Position numbers and translations under genes: made by a program | From: Platerodrilus igneus | Lineage: Eukaryota > Arthropoda > Insecta > Coleoptera > Lycidae | Direction: 5' to 3' | DNA length: 64,000 nt | NCBI GenBank assembly: GCA_036346225.1 | Contig: JARFIW010000003.1 | Location: 2,784,501-2,848,500, forward strand | In this document: positions 10,666-21,689 of the stretch, one piece after another | Numbering within the stretch: position 1 is the first letter of the stretch | Layout of the letters: every line of letters begins with the position of its first letter | The notes under the pieces: generated by a model | Told to the model about the DNA's origin: nothing | Databases searched by the model: none | What the model saw: the letters and a program-made list of their open reading frames with translations, nothing else

Positions 10666-12099
10666 CTAAAAATCCTGTCTCGTCCTGTTTTCAGTGCTTG
10701 GTCCTGGCTGTGCTTCTACAACCTGTGCGTACGTCCTCCTTGTATTTGTATTCGTGTCCCTGTCTCTATTCGGCGTGCTCGTCACAGTCCTGTTTACTTC
10801 CGGTAAACTGTTCTGTCTCGTGTAACTAGGTCTTGGCGTTGGGCCCCTAGTCGCACTATTACTTCTGTATTCCTGCCCTCGTCGTTCCCAATTCTGTCGA
10901 AAATTTCTGTTATAGTCAGGCCGTCTCGCAAAATTCTGTGTCCTGTTGTCAAACCTAACCGTGTTAATGTTTCGTTCTCGTATTTCTATTGTCCGTCCTA
11001 CACATACATCGTCATATCTCTGCAAATACTCTAAAAATGTCTCCCGTTCTGTGATGTTTTGTAAGGTTACGTGTTGTCTAATTTCCAGTTCAAAATGTCG
11101 TGATAGGTACTTGATGATTTGTCTGTCCGTCAATGGTGGATGAAGTTGTTTGGCCACACTGTACTTTCGAATGGCATATTGTTCCCTAGAACCTGCAAAC
11201 TCTCCCTTAAATTTTCCTGTAATCAAGTCGTCCCTAATCTGGTCCTGTTTGTGATCACTCCAGTAGTGTTGTAAAAATTTGTTTTCAAAGTCCTGATACG
11301 TGTCTATGTCCTGTCCTACTAAATTGTACCATGCTTCCGCGTTGTCTTTCAATAAAACCTTAATCGTATTCAGTTTAGTCTGTTCGTCAAATAAATTTCC
11401 CACTAGATTTCTTACACTATTGATAAAAATTTGTGGATTTACCCTGTTATCGCCATAAAATTTCATGTGTTGGTCCAATGATACGCCACCTGTATAAAAT
11501 CTGGGACCATCCCCCGTTAAATTTGACATGTTGTATTTAATACTACTAACTTCGCGTTCTACCCTGCCTAACTGATCCCTACATGAGTCCGTTACTTCAG
11601 TCATTTTTACATTTATTTCTTCTTCACAAAAAATGCGTTCTTCGGACCTTAAATGTCCCATTTCCTGTCGAAGACCTGTAATATCACGCTCATTTTTTTC
11701 AACCCTATTTTCAACCTCCCCCATTTTCACGGTAAGACTATTTTTAAACTCTGTAAATTCTTTAGTCGATTGCTCAATTTTCCCGCTTATCTGCTCTAAT
11801 TTTCTGTTGGACACCTTCCTAGCTCTATTAGCTTCATCGCTTAGCTGTTCTAATTTTCTATTGGATTCTTCACTCATTTGCTCAAATCTACGATTCGATT
11901 CCTCCCTTGCTCTATTCGATTCATCGCTCATCCTCTCCAGCATTCTCATTATCATCTCGTTTCCTTGATCCCCTGATTCCGTCCTCGACTGATCTCTACT
12001 GCCTCCAGCTTCTTCCATTTTAGAATTTTTCTCACACAATGCACTATCGTCACTTCCAATTTCCACTCCTTGACTCCTTAACCACTCTTTTATCTGCAT
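10666..12099 (-). CDS. Family M Gag polyprotein
   Basis: A 477-residue intact frame in the position of gag, starting 117 bases inside the primer binding site. Residues about 45-175 form a long coiled coil of repeated (S/E)ESNR(R/K)xEQ units. Residues about 210-370 are a retrotransposon Gag capsid-like domain with the typical run of INSVRNLVG, AEAWYNL, FENKFLQHYW and the closing YLQRYDDV. The C-terminal 100 residues are rich in Arg and Asn (RPDYNRNFRQ and similar) with no CCHC knuckle, a layout used by several Ty3/gypsy lineages for RNA binding. It would assemble the particle that packages element RNA. It ends in an overlap with the protease frame. It is the best preserved gene of the window. 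Confidence 0.88.
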   Translation of the reverse strand: MQIKEWLRSQGVEIGSDDSALCEKNSKMEEAGGSRDQSRTESGDQGNEMIMRMLERMSDESNRAREESNRRFEQMSEESNRKLEQLSDEANRARKVSNRKLEQISGKIEQSTKEFTEFKNSLTVKMGEVENRVEKNERDITGLRQEMGHLRSEERIFCEEEINVKMTEVTDSCRDQLGRVEREVSSIKYNMSNLTGDGPRFYTGGVSLDQHMKFYGDNRVNPQIFINSVRNLVGNLFDEQTKLNTIKVLLKDNAEAWYNLVGQDIDTYQDFENKFLQHYWSDHKQDQIRDDLITGKFKGEFAGSREQYAIRKYSVAKQLHPPLTDRQIIKYLSRHFELEIRQHVTLQNITERETFLEYLQRYDDVCVGRTIEIRERNINTVRFDNRTQNFARRPDYNRNFRQNWERRGQEYRSNSATRGPTPRPSYTRQNSLPEVNRTVTSTPNRDRDTNTNTRRTYAQVVEAQPGPSTENRTRQDF

Positions 12100-12215
12100 A
12101 CGTTCTAATTACTCTCACACACTCTAAAATACTCCTAAATTTATACACAAACAGAAACTCTCTCTCTCAGATCGCCAGTTTCCTGGAATAAAATCACAAA
12201 AATTTTATTTGGAAC

Positions 12216-12239
12216 TCGAGCCTCACTTTTGGGTCGCCA
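12216..12239 (-). promoter_or_regulatory. Family M primer binding site, tRNA-Lys type
   Basis: Reads TGGCGACCC-n-GTGAGGCTCGA on the minus strand, starting about 4 bases inside the LTR end. It resembles the complement of the 3' end of tRNA-Lys (acceptor, T stem and TTCGA loop), with several mismatches. It would prime minus-strand DNA synthesis. Other, differently mutated versions occur at 7697, 7774, 62642 and 63931. Confidence 0.7.
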
Positions 12240-12243
12240 AGAA

Positions 12244-14318
12244 TGCTGTGAATCCTACAAAGAGCCTCTCCATTACCTGGTCCGTTGACTTTCTTCTGTT
12301 AATCGCCTCTTTACTCTTTTCCGCCTCGGCTGCTCACCTAGTTAAAACTTTCATACTCAATCATAAAAAAACAAACACATTCCTATCACAAACACCAACG
12401 TTAACTCTATTTACATCAATATTCACAATATATTAAAATTTCAAAATTAAAATTCAGCATAAATTTCAGTATCAGAAAATTTCAAGATTAAATTTGTTAT
12501 CATTTTAATGTGCATCCAGAATTAAAGTCCTTGTAGGATGCCTACTAATTAATAAAACAATATATGCAGACCTGAGTCTGAGTACAAAAGGAGCATCTCC
12601 CACCCCTTTACGTTAATTAACCAGGTTCGTCTAATTGAGCTCAAAGACATACCCAAATTTTCATCAAGACCATAAATACTAAATACTCCTTTCTACTTGA
12701 ACAAGAAAATTTCAGTTTAAAATTAAAAATTTGCTGTTAGTACAACTTCACTACTGTCCATTTTAAGTAAAGAAATTATAAAGTTATTCAACACACACCA
12801 AAACATCAAAAATCGAACAACAAAGCATAAGTTACCTGAAGGTTAATGCACTCGTGGCTCCAATGTACATCGTCCTCTGTTAATCACACCATTCCAACTG
12901 GGTTATGTTTAGGTCCTCGGATTACTGGTCGCCTTTAAAATTTTCTACACCACCATTCATCTAAAGTTGTTTCAGTGCTTTTCCGGCACTCATCTGTGTA
13001 TATCTGTATCTTGTTTTGTGGATCCAGTCACGTTTACGAATCATTTAATTATTAACACCCCCGAAAATAGCAAAGAAATTCATACTTCTTTCACGCTATA
13101 CGCCAAAACTGCCTACTTTTGTTTATTCATTTGTCGTTGCAAATTTGAATAATTGGTACAGTACTCGCAATTATAACTAGACTTTATTACCTTGCATCTT
13201 CTTTTCTAAGTGCACTAAATTACTTTCATTGTAGCACGTAAAGGGCAAACTGTTTTAACGTATTAAATAATTACCAAAATATACGAGCAAACTGTTTAAA
13301 TTATTGAATCAAAATCGAAAAATTAAGAGAGAGAAACTCATATTAACACGGGTATATATAATAGCTAGCCTGTGCGTCGGTATTGTCCCGCAAACGGACA
13401 ATTTCCAGAATTTCGTCATTCTATGTTCCCTTTTCGATCGCTCGGCACAACTTCCACAAAATTTGCACACGTCCAAGTTTAAAATCTATGAAATTTCGAC
13501 ACGGCTCGTAACGTCTGAGAATAACTAATTAATTTTTATACAGAAATGTTATTTTTACCTCTCATGTTTGCTTCTTATTTTCAACCAATCGCAACCCAGT
13601 GACGTTGCTCAAATCACGCCTTTTACTATATGTGTCTCTGTCTTGCGCATATTATCTGTCTCTATCTACCCTGTTCTGAGCGGTACAAATCGATATTCTT
13701 TAGTATCGGTTATCTTCAATCCACGTGAACTGTGAAATAACCCACCTTATTAGCATTTCTCGTGAATATTAAGCGACGGTTTCTCCAACATTCTCTGTAA
13801 CCATTTGTTATCTGCAAAATTTACGCAGAACGAGACTTTTAAAAATACGCAGGTATTCAATCGTCCTACTTCTAACTAACACTTCTACGATTTAAATATT
13901 ATTGGGTTTTTACAAGCTTTTATGCATATTATATATTACTAATGGTTCAATTAACTCCAATTAAAATAATACCCTTTAATTTTTAGTGAATCCTAATTAA
14001 ATATTCAATTATTATTTGTACATTTTGTTTAATACTCGTTACTTAAACTTGAATTAATTAATATAAATTTTGCACGTAATTTCCATGTGTTTCTTTACTT
14101 GGAATAGTTAAACTACACCTTGAGCATTTTAATACTGCTTCTTTTTATAGAAAGCGTCCTGTAAATAATTTAAATCTCTTATTTTTAATGAAACGAATGA
14201 ATTTTTATTCTCCACGGTTTTTTAATAAATCGTATTATCTAATAAAATTCCTTATACACGGTGATTAAAATTATTTGATGTAATTAATTAATTTTCTACC
14301 CTGGTCTAAATATGAGTA
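12244..14318 (-). mobile_element. Family M right (5') LTR, complete
   Basis: 2,075 bp from TGCTGTGAATCC to ATGAGTA in plus coordinates (reading TACTCAT to CACAGCA on its own strand). The outer end is set by the change from shared to unshared sequence against the inner end of the left LTR, and sits against TATAT. Large parts recur at 25036-26374 and 27186-28542 with only scattered differences, and a diverged relative lies at 62621-64000. Confidence 0.8.
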
Positions 14319-14324
14319 ATATAT

Positions 14325-15961
14325 TAAAATGTCTAAGGGAGCTACTAAGAGTTATAAGGGTTGGTTAGTACCAAGTAGTATATGCCAAACAAAAATAATC
14401 CACTTATTTGATCACATAAACCTAAAAATGTATGTTTGCCGTATTTTATGTATACTAAAATACCATTCAAATATAGTAGTTGAAATTAAGTGCCAAAAGG
14501 AAATTTTAAAATGACTAAGTGGCGTAGTAAGATGTGAAATGCTCAAGGGTTTATACCGAGTTGAAATTTTAAAAGCCTTTGAAAGTACATTTGCCGTCCA
14601 AAAGCCGGATGCGTCTATGAATGTTCACTATCAACATGCATCCAGGGTCAAGTGTAATTTATTTTGGTTTCATTTACTATAAAATCAACTTTTGGACAAT
14701 ATTTGTAAACCTAAAATTATTAGTTAAAACATCGTAAAATGTGATTGGTTGAATGTAAAGATTTAGGACATACATTAGAATTTAGAGTGATTATGAAATT
14801 GTATAAAGACATGCACTTTGGTATGTGCGACAAGGACTTGACTATTTGTGATGAACTTTAGGATGTAGTGGGCGAATTGAGAATCAACATGGTCGCCTTA
14901 GAGAGTAAACAAGGCAGATTATTTTTCGAAGCAATTTTGTAAAAGACGTGTTTTGATTATTTTTCGAACAAATTTGGTAATAGACGTGTTTTCAGAACGG
15001 TGCTAATTTGTATTCAAATATTTTGAAAAAGAAAATAAAAGTAATTGTTTTTAAAATGAGTTTAATTGAAAAGTGGTAAAGAAACAAGCGGAAGTATAAA
15101 GGGAATATTAGTGATTGTGCGACGATTAGAAATTGGATTTGGAGAGTGGTCTTAAAGGTAGCGGGTCAGCGAGAGTGGTTATACAGATTAGGAGTTGGAT
15201 ATTGGAGCGGGTTAAAGGCAGCAGGAGTATTGAGCGGAAACACAGATACGAGTTGGATATTGGAGCGGGTTAAAGGCAGCAGGAGCATTGAGCGGAAACA
15301 AAGATACGAGTTGGATATTGGAGCGGGTTAAAGGCAGCAGAAACATTGAGCGGAAACAAGGATTTGAAGTGGAGATTAGTACAGAGGAAGTTATAGCACT
15401 AGTTTTTCTAAATTCTAAATTTGGGTTAATCATTTCAGATATTGGGGAACAGTAAATAGTCGAGGACACCTGGAAGCAGCACGGAAATTCAAGAACAGCA
15501 TTGTGAAGACGTATACGGTAATTAGGATTTTGTGCCAGGATTCAGCAAGGCATCGACGGAGTATAGACCAGGTGAGTTTTAAAATCATATTTTTAATACG
15601 TCAAAATTTAGTCATATAAAATTTGGTTGTAATTTAATTTGGCACATAGTAACTTTGATATAATTAGAAATTTTGGCATATACTAAAATAGAGTAGCAAT
15701 TTTAGTAGTAAAACGAAAGGGTGCACGTTGGTTGGACTTAACACAACTACTTATAACGGAAACCCACTATAAGCAGTTGAATAACCTGAGATTAAGAGTT
15801 TTAAATAGTCGAGGCATTACATTAAATAGTTTATAAAAGAACCAACCAAACGGTGCAAGTACAAGGGGCGTGCATTAGGTGTGCACATTTTACAAAAGTA
15901 TAAAATAAAGGGTATAATATAGGTGAAACACACAAAAAGTAGAGGGGTGGGGTATATAATA
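14325..15961 (+). mobile_element. Family G LTR1
   Basis: 1,637 bp. Ends were set by comparing the outer flank with the internal junctions: the shared text runs from TAAAATGTCTAAGGG to GGGGTATATAATA. It contains three 58-bp tandem units and a strong splice-donor-like CAG/GTGAGT at 15571/15572. A TATAAAATAAAG box near 15899 lies close to the 3' end. Confidence 0.85.
15194..15366 (+). repeat. 58-bp tandem repeat inside family G LTR
   Basis: Three units starting GTTGGATATTGGAGCGGG at 15194, 15252 and 15310. LTR2 also has three (from about 19489); LTR3 has two (from about 23785), which accounts for its 58-bp shorter length. Repeats in this place could be enhancer-like, but nothing in the sequence proves it. 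Confidence 0.9.
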
Positions 15962-16082
15962 CGTGGCAAACCCAACGTGGGGCTGAAAAAAAGGCTAGAT
16001 TGAGTTGAAATTAGACAGGAATAGCAGTAGGATACAGGATCCAGAGATTAGGTGGGGCCCGCAGTTTTTTGTTATTTTTCAG
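15572..16082 (+). other. Candidate leader intron of family G
   Basis: A consensus donor (ACCAG/GTGAGT) in the LTR and a pyrimidine-rich acceptor (TTTTTTGTTATTTTTCAG/G) 30 bases before the gag ATG bound a 511-bp segment that includes the LTR end and primer binding site. Both sites are kept in the second copy (about 19865 and 20376). Splicing would join the transcript leader to gag. A further acceptor-like TTAATCATTTCAG near 15438 would make 15439-15571 an exon. No transcript evidence is available to me. Confidence 0.4.
15964..15985 (+). promoter_or_regulatory. Family G primer binding site 1, tRNA-Lys type
   Basis: TGGCAAACCCAACGTGGGGCT, two bases after LTR1. It fits the complement of the tRNA-Lys 3' end except for a small difference after TGGC. 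The second copy is at 20259-20280. Confidence 0.8.
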
Positions 16083-16111
16083 GCATACAAGTTCAAAGAC
16101 AGGCCGCAGAG

Positions 16112-17314
16112 ATGACAGACCCAGCAATGAAACGGATTACGAGATCGGGACTGATATACGGAATTGAGGCAGAAATCACGACACTAAACGATGAACTTAG
16201 GACACAGGACATAGAATTAGACGCAGGAGGAGACATCCAGGAGATGGAGGTGAGGCGGACAGACACGGAGGCGTTAGACAGGGACACAGACCAGGCGACG
16301 GCACCGGAGGTAAGGGTAGCAGAAACCGTCAATTACCAAGACATAATGAATTGCATAATGAAAATGCAAACTGAATTATCTAACGCAATTTACGAGTGGC
16401 AGACAAATATTAGCAAGGCGATTGACGGATGGCGGACAGAGATTAAGACGACACGCACGGAATTAAAAACGGGTTTGACTGACACAATTACAGAGTCACA
16501 CACGGAACTACAAACGGACGTCACAGACAAAACCGAACAGTCGCGGACAGATGTAAAGACATCACACACGGAGAAACAAACGGAGTTAACAGACCAGACT
16601 GCAAAAACACATACGGAACTACAAACGGACCTAACAGACAAAACCGAACAGTCGCGGACAGATGTAAAGACATCACACACGGAAAAACAAACGGAGTTAA
16701 CAGACCAGACTGCAAAAACACACACGGAACTACAAACTGACCTAACAACCAAAACCGAACAGTCGCGGACAGATGTTAAGACCTCACACGCGGAACTACA
16801 CACGGAATTAACTGACCAATTGGAACAGTCGCGGACAAAGGACGAACGCAGGACTAAGCTACAAGACAACGAAGACCGCGTAGACGACGAGACTAAAATT
16901 ACACGGGTACAATTGCAGGGACAGACACAGCACTTAACACCGAATTTGGGCGCGGACGACACGGTATTACTACTCACAGGACAAGTGGTACTAAATGTAA
17001 AAACACTACGAAAAATTTTAGGCGTTATGAGAAATTTCGATTTGGAAACGGCACTGGAGACAAAAACAAGGACTAGTTTTTGGGATCAAAACCGGGGTTA
17101 TAGGGATGACAACCGACGACATACGTATCACGAACACCGACCCAGCTACCGACAGGACTATTTTAACCACGGAAACCGAAATCACTGGGGACACGACGGA
17201 AACAGGAGACCATACTACAATAGGGAACACCGGGAGAACGACATACAAAGACAAAGCAGGTACCCGCACGACGACAACGCGGATGACGGCCGGACGACGG
17301 GAGGAGGAACCTAG
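16112..17314 (+). CDS. Family G Gag-like protein, copy 1
   Basis: Frame of 400 codons from the ATG at 16112 (an in-frame upstream ATG at 16052 lies inside the candidate intron). Residues about 1-105 are acidic and unfamiliar. Residues about 130-240 are a hydrophilic repeat region in which a 37-residue unit (TELQTD-n-TDKTEQSRTDVK) recurs about 2.7 times and is predicted helical. The last 80 residues are rich in Arg, His, Asn and Tyr and probably bind nucleic acid; there is no CCHC knuckle. Position between primer site and protease makes it gag, though I cannot see a clear capsid domain. It ends at a TAG that is also present in copy 2, and the same frame stays open beyond it to about 17488. Confidence 0.75.
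   Translation: MTDPAMKRITRSGLIYGIEAEITTLNDELRTQDIELDAGGDIQEMEVRRTDTEALDRDTDQATAPEVRVAETVNYQDIMNCIMKMQTELSNAIYEWQTNISKAIDGWRTEIKTTRTELKTGLTDTITESHTELQTDVTDKTEQSRTDVKTSHTEKQTELTDQTAKTHTELQTDLTDKTEQSRTDVKTSHTEKQTELTDQTAKTHTELQTDLTTKTEQSRTDVKTSHAELHTELTDQLEQSRTKDERRTKLQDNEDRVDDETKITRVQLQGQTQHLTPNLGADDTVLLLTGQVVLNVKTLRKILGVMRNFDLETALETKTRTSFWDQNRGYRDDNRRHTYHEHRPSYRQDYFNHGNRNHWGHDGNRRPYYNREHRENDIQRQSRYPHDDNADDGRTTGGGT
16503..16826 (+). repeat. 111-bp tandem repeat in family G gag
   Basis: About 2.7 in-frame units of 111 bp (37 codons), starting near 16503, 16614 and 16725. Copy 2 has the same number (from about 20796). Shorter sub-repeats of ACGGAACTACAAAC-type text suggest the unit itself grew from an 11-15 codon motif. 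Confidence 0.9.
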
Positions 17315-17393
17315 CACGGATATAGCCGGACGGACAGGGACGCGAATGTCCACCATATAACGACCAGCGCAAGGACTCAGGACACGGATCAAA

Positions 17394-18359
17394 TTGAAGT
17401 GGTGCAGATACACGAGGCACCCTCCGAAAAAAAAAAACGCCAAATTTTGGACGAACGAATGTGTAGGATTAAAGGTCGACGTGGTTTATAGTTTGAAGGA
17501 CTTGTTGTTAAATAATTATAATTGGGATAAAAAGAATCTTTTGTTCATTAATATTAGTTTAAATGAGTGTTTATATGTTGCTTTAATTGATAGTGGTTCA
17601 CAGTTGTCGCTGGTAGATGAGAGGGTAGTGATAAAACATGCGGATTTTTTAAGAGAAAGAATAGAAGCGATTGATGGGGTTAATTTATGGTCGGCTATGA
17701 ATAAAAAGTTAACTACGATTTATAGGATCATCCGTGTACCGATATTTGTAGGGGAAAAAAATGCAGGAGAGGCAGAATTTTTAATTACAAAGGGGTTGCA
17801 TATAGATTTAATATTAGGAATGGATTTTATAGAGGACTTTGGAGTGAATATAGATGGTAAGGATAGGTCGATTCGAATTTTTGATAAAGATAAGTTATGG
17901 ATGGTGTCTACGGTTAGTGAGGAATATAGGAATGGAGATAATATAGATAAGTCGGGATTAGGAATGGATAGGACAAGTGATGATAGACAGGTTAAAGTAC
18001 GATTATGTAATATGTTTGTGAGATTAATTAAGGATGAACAGATTGGAAAAGTGAGTATTGTGATAAAGGCGAAGTTAGAAGAATTATTTAATAAGTATGT
18101 AGGGTTATTCAATGAAGAGCCAAGATTGGCGAGGCGATACGTGCATAAGTTAGAGGTCACGGAAGACAACGGGTTTAATACAAAGGTGTATCCAATTCCG
18201 TTTGCTATTAGAAATAGGGTTAAAGCCGAGATTAACAAGATGTTACGAGATGGAATAATAGAACCAGCGAAAACTCAATATGTGAACCCGGTAGTTATTG
18301 TTCCTAAACCAAATAAAAGGGATATAAGGATTTGTTTGGATGCAAGGAAGAGGGTTTAG
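17394..18359 (+). pseudogene. Family G pol: protease and N-terminal RT, truncated, copy 1
   Basis: Residues about 60-150 are a retropepsin: catalytic DSGSQLSLVDE near residue 66 and ILGMDFIEDFG near residue 140. After a linker, residues about 230-320 match the start of Ty3/gypsy RT: YVHKLEVTEDN, YPIPFAIRNRVKAEI, MLRDGIIEPA, NPVVIVPKPNKRDIRICLDARKR. The frame ends right there, before motif A and the YxDD box, so no polymerase can be made. The real start of pol lies upstream, joined to gag by a frameshift or through the run of 11 A at 17427-17437; the Met at 17394 is only the first in frame. The RT cut is identical in copy 2. Confidence 0.85.
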
Positions 18360-18622
18360 TAGAATAGTTTGTTATATAGTTCATGCGACGGAAAGTTTAG
18401 TTTTGTTTTAGTTTATAAGGTAGGTTAGTATGTAGCATAGTTAGACAGACATGTTGAGAATTAAAAATAGGGGTTGATTAATTAAAATATATAGGAAGCC
18501 GAAAAGGGGTTTATGTAAACAGGAAAAAAGGGTTTGATTTTAAATAAAACTAGAAATTATGCACACCAGGAAAGAGTAAAGCCGACGCAATTTCCAATTT
18601 CATTCAAAATCAGTGGGGCCAA
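18360..18622 (+). other. Family G 3' internal remnant 1
   Basis: About 260 bp of non-coding internal DNA between the RT deletion point and LTR2. The G-rich CAGTGGGGCCAA directly before the LTR is the likely polypurine tract. The same segment recurs at 22650-22914. Confidence 0.7.
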
Positions 18623-20256
18623 TAAAATGTCTAAGGAGCTACTAAGAGTTATAAGGGTTGGTTAGTACCAAGTAGTATATGCCAAACAAAAATAATCCAC
18701 TTATTTGATCACATAAACCTAAAAATGTATGTTTGCCGTATTTTATGTATACTAAAATACCATTCAAATATAGTAGTTGAAATTAAGTGCCAAAAGGAAA
18801 TTTTAAAATGACTAAGTGGCGTAGTAAGATGTGAAATGCTCAAGGGTTTATACCGAGTTGAAATTTTAAAAGCCTTTGAAAGTACATTTGCCGTCCAAAA
18901 GCCGGATGCGTCTATGAATGTTCACTATCAACATGCATCCAGGGTCAAGTGTAATTTATTTTGGTTTCATTTACTATAAAATCAACTTTTGGACAATATT
19001 TGTAAACCCAAAATTATTAGTTAAAACATCGTAAAATGTGATTGGTTGAATGTAAAGATTTAGGACATACATTAGAATTTAGAGTGATTATGAAATTGTA
19101 TAAAGACATGCACTTTGGTATGTGCGACATGGACTTGACTATTTGTGATGAACTTTAGGATGTAGTAGGCGAATTGAGAATCAACATGGTCGCCTTAGAG
19201 AGTAAACAAGGCAGATTATTTTTCGAAGCAATTTTGTAAAAGACGTGTTTTGATTATTTTTCGAACAAATTTGGTAATAGACGTGTTTTCAGAACGGTGC
19301 TAATTTGTATTCAAATATTTTGAAAAAGAAAATAAAAGTAATTGTTTTTAAAAATGAGTTTAATTGAAAAGTGGTAAAGAAACAAGCGGAAGTATAAAGG
19401 GAATATTAGTGATTGTGCGACGATTAGAAATTGGATTTGGAGAGTGGTCTTAAAGGTAGCGGGTCAGCGAGTGGTTATACAGATTAGGAGTTGGATATTG
19501 GAGCGGGTTAAAGGCAGCAGGAGTATTGAGCGGAAACACAGATACGAGTTGGATATTGGAGCGGGTTAAAGGCAGCAGGAGCATTGAGCGGAAACAAAGA
19601 TACGAGTTGGATATTGGAGCGGGTTAAAGGCAGCAGAAACATTGAGCGGAAACAAGGATTTGAAGTGGAGATTAGTACAGAGGAAGTTATAGCACTAGTT
19701 TTTCTAAATTCTAAATTTGGGTTAATCATTTCAGATATTGGGGAACAGTAAATAGTCGAGGACACCTGGAAGCAGCACGGAAATTCAAGAACAGCATTGT
19801 GAAGACGTATACGGTAATTAGGATTTTGTGCCAGGATTCAGCAAGGCATCGACGGAGTATAGACCAGGTGAGTTTTTAAAATCATATTTTTTAATACGTC
19901 AAAATTTAGTCATATAAAATTTGGTTGTAATTTAATTTGGCACATAGTAACTTTGATATAATTAGAAATTTTGGCATATACTAAAATAGAGTAGCAATTT
20001 TAGTAGTAAAACGAAAGGGTGCACGTTGGTTGGACTTAACACAACTACTTATAACGGAAACCCACTATAAGCAGTTGAATAACCTGAGATTAAGAGTTTT
20101 AAATAGTCGAGGCATTACATTAAATAGTTTATAAAAGAACCAACCAAACGGTGCAAGTACAAGGGCGTGCATTAGGTGTGCACATTTTACAAAAGTATAA
20201 AATAAAGGGTATAATATAGGTGAAACACACAAAAGTAGAGGGTGGGGTATATAATA
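18623..20256 (+). mobile_element. Family G LTR2 (shared middle LTR)
   Basis: 1,634 bp, three 58-bp units. Against LTR1 I count about three substitutions plus several one- or two-base indels, mostly in homopolymers. It serves as 3' LTR of unit 1 and 5' LTR of unit 2; a primer binding site follows at 20259. Confidence 0.85.
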
Positions 20257-20258
20257 CG

Positions 20259-20280
20259 TGGCAAACCCAACGTGGGGCTG
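20259..20280 (+). promoter_or_regulatory. Family G primer binding site 2, tRNA-Lys type
   Basis: Identical to the site at 15964-15985, two bases after LTR2. Confidence 0.8.
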
Positions 20281-20404
20281 AAAAAAAGGCTAGATTGAGT
20301 TGAAATTAGACAGGAATAGCAGTAGGATACAGGATCCAGAGATTAGGTGGGGCCCGCAGTTTTTGTTATTTTCAGGCATACAAGTTCAAAGACAGGCCGC
20401 AGAG

Positions 20405-21605
20405 ATGACAGACCCAGCAATGAAACGGATTACGAGATCGGGACTGATATACGGAATTGAGGCAGAAATCACGACACTAAACGATGAACTTAGGACACAG
20501 GACATAGAATTAGACGCAGGAGGAGACATCCAGGAGATGGAGGTGAGGCGGACAGACACGGAGGCGTTAGACAGGGACACGGACCAGGCGACGGCACCGG
20601 AGGTAAGGGTAGCAGAAACCGTCAATTACCAAGACATAATGAATTGCATAATGAAAATGCAAACTGAATTATCTAACGCAATTTACGAGTGGCAGACAAA
20701 TATTAGCAAGGCGATTGACGGATGGCGGACAGAGATTAAGACGACACGCACGGAATTAAAACGGGTTTGACTGACACAATTACAGAGTCACACACGGAAC
20801 TACAAACGGACGTCACAGACAAAACCGAACAGTCGCGGACAGATGTAAAGACATCACACACGGAGAAACAAACGGAGTTAACAGACCAGACTGCAAAAAC
20901 ACATACGGAACTACAAACGGACCTAACAGACAAAACCGAACAGTCGCGGACAGATGTAAAGACATCACACACGGAAAAACAAACGGAGTTAACAGACCAG
21001 ACTGCAAAAACACACACGGAACTACAAACTGACCTAACAACCAAAACCGAACAGTCGCGGACAGATGTTAAGACCTCACACGCGGAACTACACACGGACT
21101 TAACTGACCAATTGGAACAGTCGCGGACAAAGGACGAACGCAGGACTAAGCTACAAGACAACGAAGACCGCGTAGACGACGAGACTAAAATTACACGGGT
21201 ACAATTGCAGGGACAGACACAGCACTTAACACCGAATTTGGGCGCGGACGACACGGTATTACTACTCACAGGACAAGTGGTACTAAATGTAAAACACTAC
21301 GAAAAATTTTAGGCGTTATGAGAAATTTCGATTTGGAAACGGCACTGGAGACAAAAACAAGGACTAGTTTTTGGGATCAAAACCGGGGTTATAGGGATGA
21401 CAACCGACGACATACGTATCACGAACACCGACTCAGCTACCGACAGGACTATTTTAACCACGGAAACCGAAATCACTGGGGACACGACGGAAACAGGAGA
21501 CCATACTACAATAGGGAACACCGGGAGAACGACATACAAAGACAAAGCAGGTACCCGCACGACGACAACGCGGATGACGGCCGGACGACGGGAGGAGGAA
21601 CCTAG
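20405..21605 (+). pseudogene. Family G Gag-like protein, copy 2, frameshifted
   Basis: Same protein as 16112-17314 but broken by two single-A losses in A-runs: one near 20757-20762 (shifting the frame just before the 37-residue repeats) and one near 21291-21295. Three reading frames therefore carry the parts 20405-20770, 20767-21312 and 21318-21605. Outside these indels the copy is nearly identical to copy 1, including the terminal TAG. The breaks may be real or may be errors of homopolymer length in the assembly. Confidence 0.85.
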
Positions 21606-21689
21606 CACGGATATAGCCGGACGGACAGGGACGCGAATGTCCACCATATAACGACCAGCGCAAGGACTCAGGACACGGATCAAATTGAA

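Larger units (their letters stand above)
7803..14318 (-). mobile_element. Family M Ty3/gypsy LTR retrotransposon, internally deleted
   Basis: A minus-strand element with LTRs at 7803-8974 and 12244-14318. Between them, reading right to left, are a tRNA-Lys-type primer binding site, gag, protease, a damaged RT piece, a purine-rich region and a polypurine tract. Most of RT and all of RNase H and integrase are missing, so it cannot move by itself. The right LTR is complete; the left one carries a deletion of about 0.9 kb. The right end touches a (TA)n tract that was later split by family G. A deleted duplicate of the same element lies at 25036-28542. Confidence 0.85.

Noticed and set aside
16390..16977. 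Long minus-strand frames of Ser/Val/Cys repeats opposite gag
   Set aside because: Antisense shadows of the 111-bp gag repeats; the plus frame has the retroelement context.
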